Below, one piece after another: positions 48,501 to 58,703 of a stretch of DNA of 64,000 nt (position 1 is the stretch's first letter; each line of letters opens with the position of its first letter). The translations under genes were made by a program, and so were the position numbers. The stretch is from Ophioderma brevispina (taxonomy: Eukaryota > Echinodermata > Ophiuroidea > Amphilepidida > Ophiodermatidae), in the NCBI GenBank assembly GCA_023653785.1, contig JAMKCH010084961.1:1-64000 (forward strand), in the 5' to 3' direction. The notes beneath the pieces are model-generated. The model saw nothing but the letters and a program-made list of their open reading frames with translations. It made no database searches and was not told the origin of the DNA.

Positions 48501-50649
48501 GATGTGAGATAAGCTTGTAAGAGGAAACTGGAAGAGACATACATCAAGGTCTCAGAGGATGAGCTCAACAACAGATTACTTAAGAAAAGGGCAAGCCGCG
48601 CAAAAAGCAAATATGGTCGATCTAGCAAACTCAACAGAAGTTCAGCTTAGGGAAATACACAATAAGAACAGCTATAAAACTAGTACACACTTTAAAACAC
48701 TTCTTGGAAATCCCTGAAATGCTGCTAATGAAATCAAAACTCATAAATTCAATGATGACATTGCACTTACTGTGGGGTAATCCACCAAGACGCAGTTGAA
48801 AAGATCTTTTCACTGTTGAGTCAAGTGATATTCCTTTATGGCTGGTGAATTCAGTCTGAGACCTCCTCGCCAGTTTAAAAAAAATAAGATGTACCGTCCA
48901 GATAGCAACATTCCCTATAATGGTAAAGCCTCCCTTCAAACACCCCATGGCAACATCACACCATCAACAAGGAATTATAAGCAAATCTGCCAAGGGCAAC
49001 CAAAAACCTACATACCACGGATCTATGAGCAGTGACAGGTCGTCTCAGACACGCCATGAACACTTGGGACTTCCCGAATAAGATCGATTAGTAACAGCTC
49101 ACTTCATCCTACCATCCTCAACATATGACAACATGACAGCGAAGAGTATAAATGAAAAATGCAATGTTGGACAGTAGAGTACCGAAAAGCCATTTGAGAA
49201 GCCTACTCGACTGGACTTAAGCAAGCAAGCAGTAATGAGAGCATGTTTTTAATCATTTCGCGCGTGCGTTACTATTTATGTCAATAATTGTGGATACCGT
49301 AATAAACATATTATCGTAAGTCATATTGTTTTTTGAAACCCATCCCAAACGGTAGTAAATGCTAAGCTTAAAAATGCCGTTTCGTTTGATACTACATAAT
49401 ATATTGAATTTGTGTTATTTACAAGATGCAAAATGGCTGGTGTAATCGAGGCATTTTTACTCGCTCCTTAATGTTTTACGCGTGAGTTCATAATAATAGA
49501 AGTAAACTTATGCAACAACCATTTTTCTTGCGGTGTTTAACAGTTTGTGTCTCTTAATAAATACGTCCAATGTTTGCAAAAAGTTATTGGGGTTTTCCTA
49601 ACCTTTTCTGCAATACTAACTACCGTCACAGCCACCCAAATAGTCTATGGGCGAAACTGGCAACTTTGGTCATGTTTCTATAAAGTTTTTCAATAGAGGA
49701 ACATACAGAAGATCCCCTCTTATGTAGCAGCTAAACTAAAATGCATCAAAAGACCAGCACGCGATAACTCAATAATCGGTAGCAAGCGAGATGGGCCAAT
49801 CATGGCATTTCAGACATTTACAACCAGTTTTCCAGAGGCCAAGGAAGAAAGCATTCCACCTATGCAGCCAAGAAAGTGCCTATGGCATCTATTAGGAGTA
49901 ACATGGAAGAAACCTAGACGTTTTTGCATAATCTACAACTGTCCTAAGCATTTTGTCACATGCAGCTATAATACACTGCAAAAGAAAACGATTTCCTATA
50001 CATTAACACTATGCATGCATTTATTAACCCACTACACCTGAATCAATATGTTAACACAATAATGGTTCAACTATTATCATGTAAAGTATTCATTAATTAT
50101 TTAACACGCAAAGAGGTTAATGGGTGATTAATGGGGGTTCATTTTTAAGATGCACCTGCTTATACAAATCAACGGTACTGTTTTTTATATATTCCACATT
50201 TGATGCGTTTGATATCATAGTCGCGATCTATTTTACCATACAAACGCGTTGATCACTGTTTGACAAACGATGTTAGTGTCTATCTTTTCTAACTGTGTTT
50301 AAACAATACAAAACACATTTAACTATTCATAAAATATTAATATTTTCATCATCTTTTCAAAACTATTGTGTGCTATTTAAACTTCCTTCCAAAACAATGC
50401 TCCGAACAAAAACAAATATCAAAATTTTAAATATAAGTTTAAAAGATTTTAAAATGGAAAAGATATAGAATGACAAATTAAATTTAAAAAGATAATATAA
50501 CCTTCTAATAAATAACAAAAAGAATAAATTAAGTAATACATTAAAAATTCTACAAAAAACCCACATACTATTAAAGCGTACACCAGGACTCGAACCTACG
50601 TATACAATCACCAATAACAGAATCACAAATACATACAAACATTACTATT
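45541..50649. other. Unassigned 5-kb stretch between the two receptor-like genes
   Basis: No complete gene or recognisable transposon domain. Segments at 46860-48200 and 48450-49210 have gene-like base composition but are interrupted in all frames, and may be an old mobile element. One weak candidate for the missing signal-peptide exon of gene B lies at 47695-47755. It reads MSSIRNVATYSLFTFLAHTLG and breaks in phase 1 at GTACAT, a poor donor. The rest is AT-rich. Confidence 0.3.
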
Positions 50650-51190
50650 AACTGGGCGCTCTGAAGGTCTGACCGCTACGGACGCCCACGGACTCCGGAT
50701 TCGGCCTGCTTTTAGTAACCGAAGTCACTTTCAATTGAAGTATGAGTGCAAAAGTATGCCTTGGGACGCTACATCAGCAGACCTCAGGGTCCTAGGCACT
50801 AACACGCCAGTTTAGGGGTCCTGGTAGTGGACACTGCATCACGTACTATTATAGGGGTCCATAGGATTGCCACACATAACAATTAGGTTCTGGGACGCTA
50901 CATCACAGTACCACAGAGTCCTAGGACTTTTGCGTCATAGCACCGGTCTAGGACGCTCCTGAGAGGACCGGGATTTTGTGATATTGTAACTAATTGGAGT
51001 CCCCCCAAAAGACAGATTCCGGGTCGCACTAAGTAAAGCTATCTTTATTTTCAGAAGCCTCTGTTGTCCTAGGACACACCGTTTCCGGGAATCCTGATAA
51101 AGGTGTTAGGAGACGGGGGCGTCCTAACGGACGCCCAGTCTCCGAAAACCTAGATCCTAGACTTTCTGATATGTAGGACATTTAATTCCT
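50650..51190. repeat. Irregular TCCTAGGAC repeat block 2
   Basis: GGGACGCTACATCA occurs twice (about 50762 and 50894). GTCCTAGG(C/A)AC and GGGGTCC recur every 40-80 bp. It is related to the tandem block at 45052-45540. No frame is coding. Confidence 0.6.
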
Positions 51191-52150
51191 CACCCCCCCC
51201 GGGTTAAAATTTAGAGAGTGCCACCTGGAGAGGCGTAGCAAGCTCGTGTACTGGTCTAGAAGACCAGTTTTTCATTGAGCACAATAAATGCTTAGAAACA
51301 GGCTGTATCCTGAAACGTTCCAGTGAGGGGCACTTTTTTTCAAAATGCCGCCAAAAATATGCAATAAAGTTGTATGATGGCGGTTAAATAATACTATGGG
51401 CATATGACCACTTTCTTGCATGCGGTTTTATTAGAATATTCAAAAGGACGCGACGTTTGTATAAAATGGCCGCCAGAATCATATAAAAATATGTATATAT
51501 GGATGAAATAAGCATGGGTAAGGCACAGTTGGACCAATTTTGGCATTAAGTTTAATTAGAGTTGTTAAAAAAGAAGCTACCAGGGTAAATACATATCTGT
51601 AAAAGGGGTGCCAAATGAGGGCGGTTTCCAAATGGCCGCCAAATTTCCAAATGAGTAAGTATTGTTTCGCGCCGTCTAACAACATGATGCTATAAAAGCA
51701 GATTTGTCCAGGATTGTAAAAGGATACAGGTGGTCAGGCAGAATGTGTGATTTAAAAAAACTCAGGGAATTGATCCACAGGGAAGAAGAAAGAAAAAGAA
51801 AAAGGGGGGGGGACAATAAAAGCTATGGGCGGCGTGTGTAATCAAAGGTCCCGGACGTCAACTGAAATAATACAAGATAGATCTAAGTGTACCAAAAATA
51901 AATTTTAAAATAGCTGATTTTACCTAATTTCTGGAACCTTTTCTTATTATTTGAGGATTGTCAGTATGTGTTACATTCACACTGCCTATCACAATTGCAA
52001 TAATATTTTTTATGAAGGCGATCATAAAATGCTGACAGAGATACTCTTTCAACACTTAACTACTTTTCTAAATTCTCTAAATTTGTATCTTCATGTAGGC
52101 TATTCAAGAATACATGAACAGACCCCCTCGCCTAGGGAACCTCCCCTTAA

Positions 52151-52561
52151 CCCTCGTCTTACCAAGCCTTTTTTTGTAACATGGATTACCAAGGGGAAGA
52201 ATTCAATTTTGCGCTAAAAAGGTAGGAATATCAGATTTTCATGCGGTTTTAAAGCTCTAAATGATGGCAAATGACTAGTTTTACATAACTATATAGTTTT
52301 AGAGCCATACTGTGCATAATACTTTAAAAAATACACACTAAAATATCCCTGGGTGGCACCCCTTACCCTTTGACTTTGACGGCATACCCTAACCCCGGAC
52401 GTGAAGGTGCTACCTTCACATTTTTTTCGCTAAAATGACAAGAAAGGATGAGAAAATGTTTACCTAGAAGCTTTTTATGCCAGCTTTTGGCATTTTAGCC
52501 CACCGGAGCAAAGCTCACTGGGGAGGTGGTAACCACCCGCCCCCATTTGGTAAGACGAGGG
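52151..52561. mobile_element. piggyBac-like MITE, CCCTCG family (copy 1)
   Basis: Termini are CCCTCGTCTTACCAAG and the inverse CTTGGTAAGACGAGGG (the right copy reads TTTGGTAAGACGAGGG), with TTAA immediately outside both ends (52147-52150 and 52562-52565). CCC...GGG ends with TTAA target duplication are typical of piggyBac-type elements. There is no open transposase frame in the 411 bp. Confidence 0.85.
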
Positions 52562-52739
52562 TTAAGCTGTTCAGATTTGTGCAAGCCTTATGAATGATTG
52601 ATTAAATGTTAAAAAAAGAAAAGCAAGTTAGGAAACATAATGCATACGGGCCACTCGATCCTTTAGGTTTTATACCACTTAAGCAAAGTTATGGTTATTA
52701 ATAAATGTAAAAGGAAATAATATATAATAAAAAATACAC

Positions 52740-53150
52740 GTCGCGGTTTCTCGAATCGCTAAATCCCCTGGCGGGAGCGACACCCCCAATTCACTCATTA
52801 ATTAATGTAAATTAGTAACTAATTAAGCAGATGCCACTCCATAATCTAATCAGATGACGGGCATGGCAGTCCGATCCCACCCACCAAGTTAACATTTACC
52901 ATAACCCTTATGGGTATCATGTTATCGCGTTCACATGATTGTGTTGGACGCCGATACCGCCGACTCCGGCGCCGCCGGGGGGTCGCGGCCGACGCCTGAC
53001 CGTGTCTAGCCAATAAACTCCCCCCTTCTGACTTTGTCGTAGAGGGCCAGGGGAGTGAACTAAAACTCACTGACAATTGGGGGAAGGGGGGGGGGGGAAG
53101 GAAGGAGAGAAGGGAGAGATGGAGGAGAAGGAAGAAGGGGGGGTACAAGG
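52740..53150. other. GC-rich and G-tract stretch inside the 3.5-kb element
   Basis: A GC-rich patch with GCCGCCGGGGGG (about 52950-52990) is followed by G/A-rich sequence. The minus frame 52846-53148 (proline- then arginine-rich) is low complexity and not supported as a gene. Confidence 0.5.
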
Positions 53151-53488
53151 TACTATGATCTAAACTAACCTGAAACTAGTGCTTGCTCATTATAATACAA
53201 ATAATAAGATAATGTGAAACGATTAAGAAATCAAATACCTGCTTAACCATGAATCAAACTAAGATTTGATCTTTGTTTTGAACAACATACCATATATAAA
53301 ACAACATTAATGCATCTCTATCAAGATAGCAAATATTTTATATCAGGAATTACAACAACAAAAGGAACACAAACGCGAATCGACGGGCAGTTTTAAGAGC
53401 AGCTTGTCAAAAAACTCATGTCAGGTTGACCTTGGAACCTTGTGAAATAACAGTGAGTTACCTTCTGCCACAAATCTCAACAGCTTAA

Positions 53489-54067
53489 CCCTCGAATCTT
53501 ACCAAGTGGGGTGGGGTGTTTGCCAACCCCCAGATTGAACAACTTTTCTGGGGGTGTGTAAAATCCAAACTTTAATACAAGGCTTCCAGGTCATCCATTT
53601 TCTCATCCTTTCCGGTCATTTTAGGGAAAATGTGAAGGTAGTACATTCCCATGATACAGGTACTCCATCATAGTTGAAGGTCTAGGAGGGTGTTGGCCAC
53701 CAAGAAAAATTTAGGGTGTACATTTAAAAAAATCTTCTGCACAGTATTGCTCTAAAACGAGATGTTTATGTAAAACTAGTCAATTGCATCATTTAGAGGC
53801 TGAAAACCGCATGAAAACCGATTGCCTACCTTTTTAGCGCAAATGTCCGCCTATTTTCTGTGTAAAGTGCCAATTTTGCCACCCGGCGGACTTTAATGAC
53901 GTCATTGTTATGCACGCTAGGTATGTTGGGTCACTTATTTTGGCTTCAATGGAAAGAGAAGGACCAGAGCTATCCATTATATAATTAAACATCGGGTGAT
54001 TTAAAGGGTTCGTGTGCGGTGGTAACACGCCTTTGGTCAACTACAAAAACGCTTGGGTAAACGAGGG
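53489..54067. mobile_element. piggyBac-like MITE, CCCTCG family (copy 2)
   Basis: The left end TTAA|CCCTCGAATCTTACCAAG and the right end CTTGGGTAAACGAGGG|TTAG mirror each other. The interior shares GCATGAAAACCG and TTTTTAGCGCAAA (in part inverted) with copy 1, and GACGTCATTGTTATG..CTAGGTATGTTGG with a third copy at about 60960-61135. Confidence 0.75.
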
Positions 54068-54921
54068 TTAGGGGGTCCTAGCGATCTATTCTTGAATTCT
54101 TACAATGACGATACAATTATTTAGAGAATTTAAAAGTATTAAGTGTTGAAAACGTATTTTTAATCAGTCATTTAGTGAACAAAAACACCAACAATTTTAA
54201 TATTAAATCTGAACTAATCTGCTTCAAAGCAATGTTTATTAGACCTGCAAATAATATACTTGGAATTTGCGGTCATTTTGAAAAGCACCCCCATGTTGGA
54301 CCCTGATTCATTGTTACACATGAACTTTTTTTTAATATTTCTCAATATTTTTTTTTAATATTTTTAAGTCATGTTTTTTTGTGTTGTTTAATTTAAAGTC
54401 AAAAAACCCGTATATACACTTTATATGTTATTATTGGCGGCCATTTTGAAAAGCGCCCTCATTTGGACCTATTTATAGATTCTTTAAACAAACGTAGCTT
54501 CTGTATGAATAACTCTAATAAAAACTAGATGAAAAAAAGTGGCCAAAACATGCCTAACAGCTACTTATTTAACCAATTACGCACTTTTTAAAGGATTTTG
54601 GCGGCCATTTTGAAAAAGCGCCCTCACAGGTAAGTTCTCAGGATACAGCATGTTTACCTCAGATATTCGTGTTCCCCATGAAAAACTGGTCTAGAAAAAC
54701 CACACGAGAATTTCTCCTTCTCCAATTTTAACCCGGACTAATTTAACATTAATGAAAATCCAACAAATCTGCAAAATTACACGTTTTAACTGGGGAAAAA
54801 TATAAATTTACGAAGATTTCTAACTGTCTGTAAAAATCTATTAGTGTGCGAGTTTTTTTAAGGTCATTCAAATTCAGATCTCTAATTATTACTTTGAATT
54901 TTGCTTCTCTTTATCATGCAG

Positions 54922-55317
54922 AGGTTACAATTTATAATTTCGATTTCGTCGATACAAAACCGCTTTTTGTGATTGGACAGCCTCTAACGGTAAAATTGCA
55001 ACTGGAGCTCGAGGTATCTACAAATGAACCAATTAAACATACATACAATATTCAATTGTACTTCAATGGCGGTGAAGAATTCGGGATGTCTTTTTCAAAG
55101 GAGATACATTTCCCATCGCCTATTATGAATAGAAGTAGACAGTATGTCTTCCGAGATACAAATGAGGACGCTGTGGATGTTACATTACCTGAATTACACT
55201 GCGATGAGATTGACCAATACTGCGTGAAACTTGAATCAAATGACACCACGAAACTTTTAACAACATGTTTAAATCGAACAACGTTTTTTGTCACCATATG
55301 TCAAAAACCTGAAATAG
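54922..55317 (+). CDS. Gene B, first ectodomain exon
   Basis: The exon starts after a pyrimidine-rich acceptor (TCTTTATCATGCAG) and ends at GAAATAG|GTAAGT. Both boundaries are phase 1. The methionine at 54846 lies in the intron and is not the start. The module (131 residues plus split codons) begins EVTIYNFDF, has alternating hydrophobic strands (FVIGQPLTVKLQLELEV) and YNIQLYFNGGEE, and ends C-x6-C-V-K-L-x12-C-x10-C. Sequons are NRS, NDT and NRT. It matches gene A exon 28009-28407 in length, phase and Cys layout. I infer an extracellular domain of a surface receptor or adhesion protein. The family is not recognised. The signal-peptide exon must lie upstream and was not found with confidence. 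Confidence 0.87.
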
Positions 55318-56472
55318 GTAAGTAAAGAGGTACAGAGGAGATATTTTTAACGAAACTTATTTATTGGAAATGGATATGGTTAAGCTCGAAAATGTCTATG
55401 TGTCACAAAAGAAGGAATTTTGTACTAGAATAATTATTATCGGGATCCCCGATAATAATTCAGCGGCTGCTGGAAACGGTCTTCCAATGTGAAATAGCTG
55501 GGAAATAGCGCCATGTACGTGTCTACGCTCATCCATTAGTTGTTTTAATAGTTCAGGCAAGTCAAGTTAGAGGTTATTTTCTCGAGGTGGCACTATTTCA
55601 TCATGTACGGACATAAACGTAGCATTTCCAGCTCTGCCGTTAAGTCCAATCTGGGATCCCAATTCTAATTACAAAATCGCTTATTTTGTGATATAAATAC
55701 GCATTTTTTAGCATTCTCGTTCGCAGGTCTAGTTTCCTTACCAACGTAACTGTGCAAAATCTCAAATTTTGAAAATTGGGGGCGCTCTTCAAAAATGTGC
55801 CATTATTGCTTTAAATAGTGTTTTCAAAGAATCTGTGAAATGTAACTTTAAAGGTGCACGAAAGATTTCATAGTGTCCCTAATAATTTGTATTATGATTT
55901 TTGCACAGATGTAAAGCTTTCCATCAATATTATCCCCATCTGAAAGGAATAAGCTAAGAATGATTTTTTTTGGTACAAAAATTGTTTTAACAATTTAAAA
56001 ATGTCTAACATCATATTAGAACAATTACAAAGTTCAGCTTATGTTTTATATAAAAATATAAGCCAATCAAAAACATTGTTGTTTTCATTTTTAGGACATT
56101 CTGTAGCCAAATGCCATGTAAAAGACCCATTGAGGGGCTTATCTATACGAAATCACTAGATATGATTTTCAAAATTTAAAAAATTATGTGTGAGCTAAGA
56201 TTCTAGGTCGACCTCAAATTACAAATAAGCACGTGATATGAATTTTCCTTTTTGTGTTGGTAACGACAAAAGAGCTGTTATATATTTAAAACTTTTTGAC
56301 CTTTTGAATCTCAATAATTAATGTTCATACTTTTGCTCATACTACTAAGTACATTTCACTATAAGGGTTTAAATTATATAATATCCTTTTTAATTACCTT
56401 TCTTTTATTCACTATATACTCAATAACATATGCAATAGTAGTAATTATGTTCCACTATCATTTTTCTAACAG
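55318..56472. other. Gene B intron between the two ectodomain exons
   Basis: It contains a short perfect hairpin, AATTATTATCGGG|ATCC|CCGATAATAATT (about 55433-55462), and a family 4 MITE relic from 55856. No further exon was seen. Confidence 0.6.
55856..56160. mobile_element. Diverged TTAA MITE family 4 copy, inverted
   Basis: The left end AGGTGCACGAAAGATTTCA, preceded by a TTTAA-like site, matches the AGGTGCAAC terminus. The run GTAAAGCTTTCCATC...CCCATCTGAAAGGAATAAGCT...TTGGTACAAA is the reverse complement of 18320-18400. The right end is not clear. Confidence 0.65.
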
Positions 56473-56874
56473 GTCTTAATATTCTAAATCGACTTGACGT
56501 TGGCTTCGAAGAAAGAAATAGTGTCATGTATGTATTATCATTAACGTTTACCTTACAAGTGGTATACGACGGTGATTATTACGTGTCCTTTCGAGGATCC
56601 AACTCCAGTGGACCATTTTCGGTTAAAGTTTTTAATGAAACCAGCGGCAGAAGAACTGATCTCCACATTTTTTATCTTAAAGGAGAAAATTACTCTTACC
56701 ATGTTCCATCGAAGGATTCGATGATGTTTTTTGTCTCGGAGTCGTTACTAATTAACAATTGTACATTACATGGCGATATGCTATGTGTAGAAGTCACACC
56801 GAAGACTAGTACTGCAACAATACTTACAAAAGAAGTAAAAGAATGCACTTCAATTCAACACGTTGAAAGCTTTT
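56473..56874 (+). CDS. Gene B, second ectodomain exon
   Basis: Acceptor TTTTTCTAACAG and donor GCTTTT|GTAAGT bound 402 bp in one open frame, phase 1-1, the same length class as the first ectodomain. It reads GLNILNRLDVGFEE, a strand-rich middle (YVLSLTFTLQVV, GDYYVSFRGSN, FSVKVFNETSG) and a Cys module NC-x6-LCVEV-x16-EC followed by SF and a split Cys codon completed by the next exon. The resulting pattern is C-x7-C-V-E-V-x17-C-x9-C, the same arrangement as the first domain. This supports tandem duplication of one module. Sequons are NSS, NET, NYS and NCT. Its counterpart in gene A (20480-20892) is broken. Confidence 0.87.
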
Positions 56875-57404
56875 GTAAGTGTTACCTTTGAAAGTAAAAT
56901 AACTCTTTAATAAGTTAAATTTAAAATCGATAACCTGCAAGTTGGAAATGACCGGGAGATCATCCTGCGGTGATATTTACAGAATGGCCAGGTGTAGAAG
57001 TAATTATAGTCCGTCGTACTCATATTCCGGCTACACCGGTAAAGAATAGGGCACTCAATTCAGTTGACTCTTCACGCAACATTAGTTTCACGCTTCATTC
57101 CTTTATCGTCTATGGAGCCCGGACTGTGGCTCCGGTGGACTATAATTACTTTCACACCGGCTTTGCTCAAACTGGTTGTACATTGATCATTTAGTCATCT
57201 TAGATAAGAAAATTTATTTAAATTCATTGTTTGAGGGTTCAATAGAGACATACAGAGTTATAGCTAGAAATCCCCATAGACACTATAGATCCCAGTAATA
57301 TTTTGCATTCTAATTATGCAACAAAATATCATAGATGGTGCAACTTCGGCTCTTGTAGTATTAGACGAACAAAATCACAGGCATCTAGTGCTTTTAACAA
57401 ATAC

Positions 57405-57470
57405 TTGAGGGGGTGGTAACAACATTGGACAACCATGTCAGAAAAAAACGCTTGGTAAGACGAGGGGAAA
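57405..57470. mobile_element. Solo right end of the CCCTCG piggyBac-like family
   Basis: GGGGGTGGTAACAAC...AACGCTTGGTAAGACGAGGGG matches the right end of the elements at 52151 and 53489. No left end is seen nearby. Confidence 0.55.
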
Positions 57471-57529
57471 TCACACAATGGTGCATTTGAATTACTTTCT
57501 TCAACCACTTTTAAAATTGATCTTGGTAG

Positions 57530-57633
57530 GTCCTTTGGAGTTGCCAGCCTATTTCTGGCCTGCTATTGTTGCCGCAATCGTGATAGTGATATTCGGTGTT
57601 GCCGTCACTATTGTTCTCGTAAGATATAGAAAG
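57530..57633 (+). CDS. Gene B, transmembrane exon
   Basis: Acceptor GATCTTGGTAG joins in phase 1 to the previous exon, creating a TGT Cys that completes the four-cysteine set. The exon reads PLELPAYFWP, a hydrophobic helix (AIVAAIVIVIFGVAVTIVLV, 20 residues) and the basic stop-transfer RYRK, then a donor AAG|GTATGT in phase 0. Orientation (sequons and Cys before, Lys/Arg after) indicates a type I single-pass protein. The gene A exon at 19859-19973 is its paralogue. Confidence 0.85.
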
Positions 57634-57694
57634 GTATGTATTCTTGAGCATTAGAACATAAATATAGATTGACACAAGATGATGTTTCGTCCCA

Positions 57695-57862
57695 CAATGC
57701 ATTTCTTCCAATACAATTTTGCACTGGTTGTCACGTGAATTTATAGTTACAAAAAGTACTTAAATTGCAAGATTGGGATGAGTTCTGTTCATTTAAGTAC
57801 TTTTTGTTGCTATAAATTCATGTGACAACCAGTGCAAAAATTCGAATGGAAGAATTGCATTG
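57695..57862. mobile_element. Foldback MITE, family 3 (copy 2)
   Basis: The element is a 168-bp near-palindrome: CAATGCATTTCTTCCAATAC, TTTTGCACTGGTTGTCAC, ATTTATAGTTACAAAAAGTA, and the inverse arm ending GGAAGAATTGCATTG. It lies in the intron after the transmembrane exon. Copy 1 is at 14149-14302. Confidence 0.85.
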
Positions 57863-58371
57863 TTGGAAGAACACTTACCTCATTTTGGTTGTATGACTGT
57901 ACGTGTGCCTAATATAAACTGAGTAGTGTTTTAAACATTTGTGTCGTTTGTTGTATACAGCACTGCATATGAATATTGCATATTATATCCCTTAAAGGCA
58001 CTATCAGTGATTTGATAAATCAGAAAATCGAAAAAATCATCAAAAATCAGATTTGTGCATGTTTGTAACAAGTACAGTTTAGACATACCCTGGCAAATGA
58101 TAGGACCAGAAGCAACCTGATAAGGACAAAATCGGAAATTTTAGTCGTTACTGTCCGAACGGACACTTACTACAACACGTAATTGAATGGAGAATCATAT
58201 CTTTGAACACTGCCGTTTCTTCCTTTTCTGTTAATTCTCCAGTCGGAAGAAGTAACTAATGAGAATTCTACAGACTTATCCTATACACTTTCAAACTATT
58301 CCTGCAAATTTCAAATAATTTTCACTCTTTTGGATAAATCACTGATAGTTATCGCTTCAAACCCACCTGAA

Positions 58372-58500
58372 AAAAAAAAAAAAAAAAAAACACGTAGCGG
58401 ACCCATGCCTTGTGTAAGTGGGAAATTGCGCCTAGATCTGACAACATAACACCACTACCTCACTTTTTTGCGGAAATTGTCAGACTTTCCATTAGGGCCG
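58372..58500. repeat. Dispersed repeat, family 2 (copy 3, inverted)
   Basis: An A tract of about 20 bases precedes CACGTAGCGGACCCATGCC, ...TAGATCTGACAACAT, ...CTCACTTTTTTGCGG, the reverse complement of the copies at 12230 and 24640. Confidence 0.65.
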
Positions 58501-58634
58501 TTAGGGATATAAAATTGATTTTCATCAAGATGTATTTTCAATATTAAGCAGTTCGCGCAGTCATGTAGTTTCTTCAACGATATAAATAATAAGTATATTT
58601 TGTACTTCTTTATTTTAATCTAACATTTCTTCAG

Positions 58635-58703
58635 CGAATAGCAAGGTCAAGATTCTGGGTAGATACAAAGTCGCCACACGAGGCCTACAGCATCATCAGA
58701 AAG
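58635..58703 (+). CDS. Gene B, cytoplasmic exon
   Basis: Acceptor ACATTTCTTCAG and donor AGAAAG|GTCAGT bound exactly 23 codons in phase 0-0: a basic start (RIARSRFW), VDTKSPHEAYSIIRK. It joins in frame to the RYRK stop-transfer. EAYSII contains a Tyr in a loosely ITIM/YxxI-like context (Y-S-I-I, where ITIM would need L/I/V at +3 and S/I/V/L at -2). The -2 residue is Glu, so this is at best a YxxI sorting-type motif. No enzymatic domain is present. Confidence 0.65.

Larger units (their letters stand above)
51243..54708. mobile_element. 3.5-kb inverted-repeat element with nested insertions
   Basis: The left end CTCGTGT..CTGGTCTAGA..CCAGTTTTTCATTGAG..CTGTATCCTGAAAC..AGTGAGGGGCAC..TTTTTCAAAATG-CCGCC (51243-51345) is mirrored at 54595-54708 (GGCGGCCATTTTG...GGATACAGCATG...CATGAAAAACTGGTCTAG...ACACGAG). 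The motif GGCGGCCATTTTGAAAAGCG also recurs inside at 54270, 54438 and 54600 and inverted at 51330, 51470 and 51630. Two TTAA-type elements sit inside (52151-52561 and 53489-54067). No transposase frame is visible. Confidence 0.7.

Noticed and set aside
50581..50690. Possible tRNA gene on the minus strand (GGTTCGAGTCC box)
   Set aside because: A B-box-like word is present, but the A box is poor and about 60 bp of AT-rich sequence separates the arms. No cloverleaf could be drawn.
52846..53148. Minus-strand proline/arginine-rich frame
   Set aside because: It lies over G-tracts and a GC-rich patch inside a transposable element. It is low complexity only.
54846..54921. Upstream ATG in frame with gene B domain 1 (would start MRVFLRSFKFRSLIITLNF)
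   Set aside because: A pyrimidine tract and CAG acceptor lie between it and the domain, and the exon phase matches gene A, where the signal peptide is on a separate exon. The apparent signal-like stretch is intron sequence.
58635..58703. ITIM-type inhibitory motif in the gene B tail
   Set aside because: The Tyr context (EAYSII) lacks the hydrophobic or Ser residue at -2, so I do not claim an ITIM.
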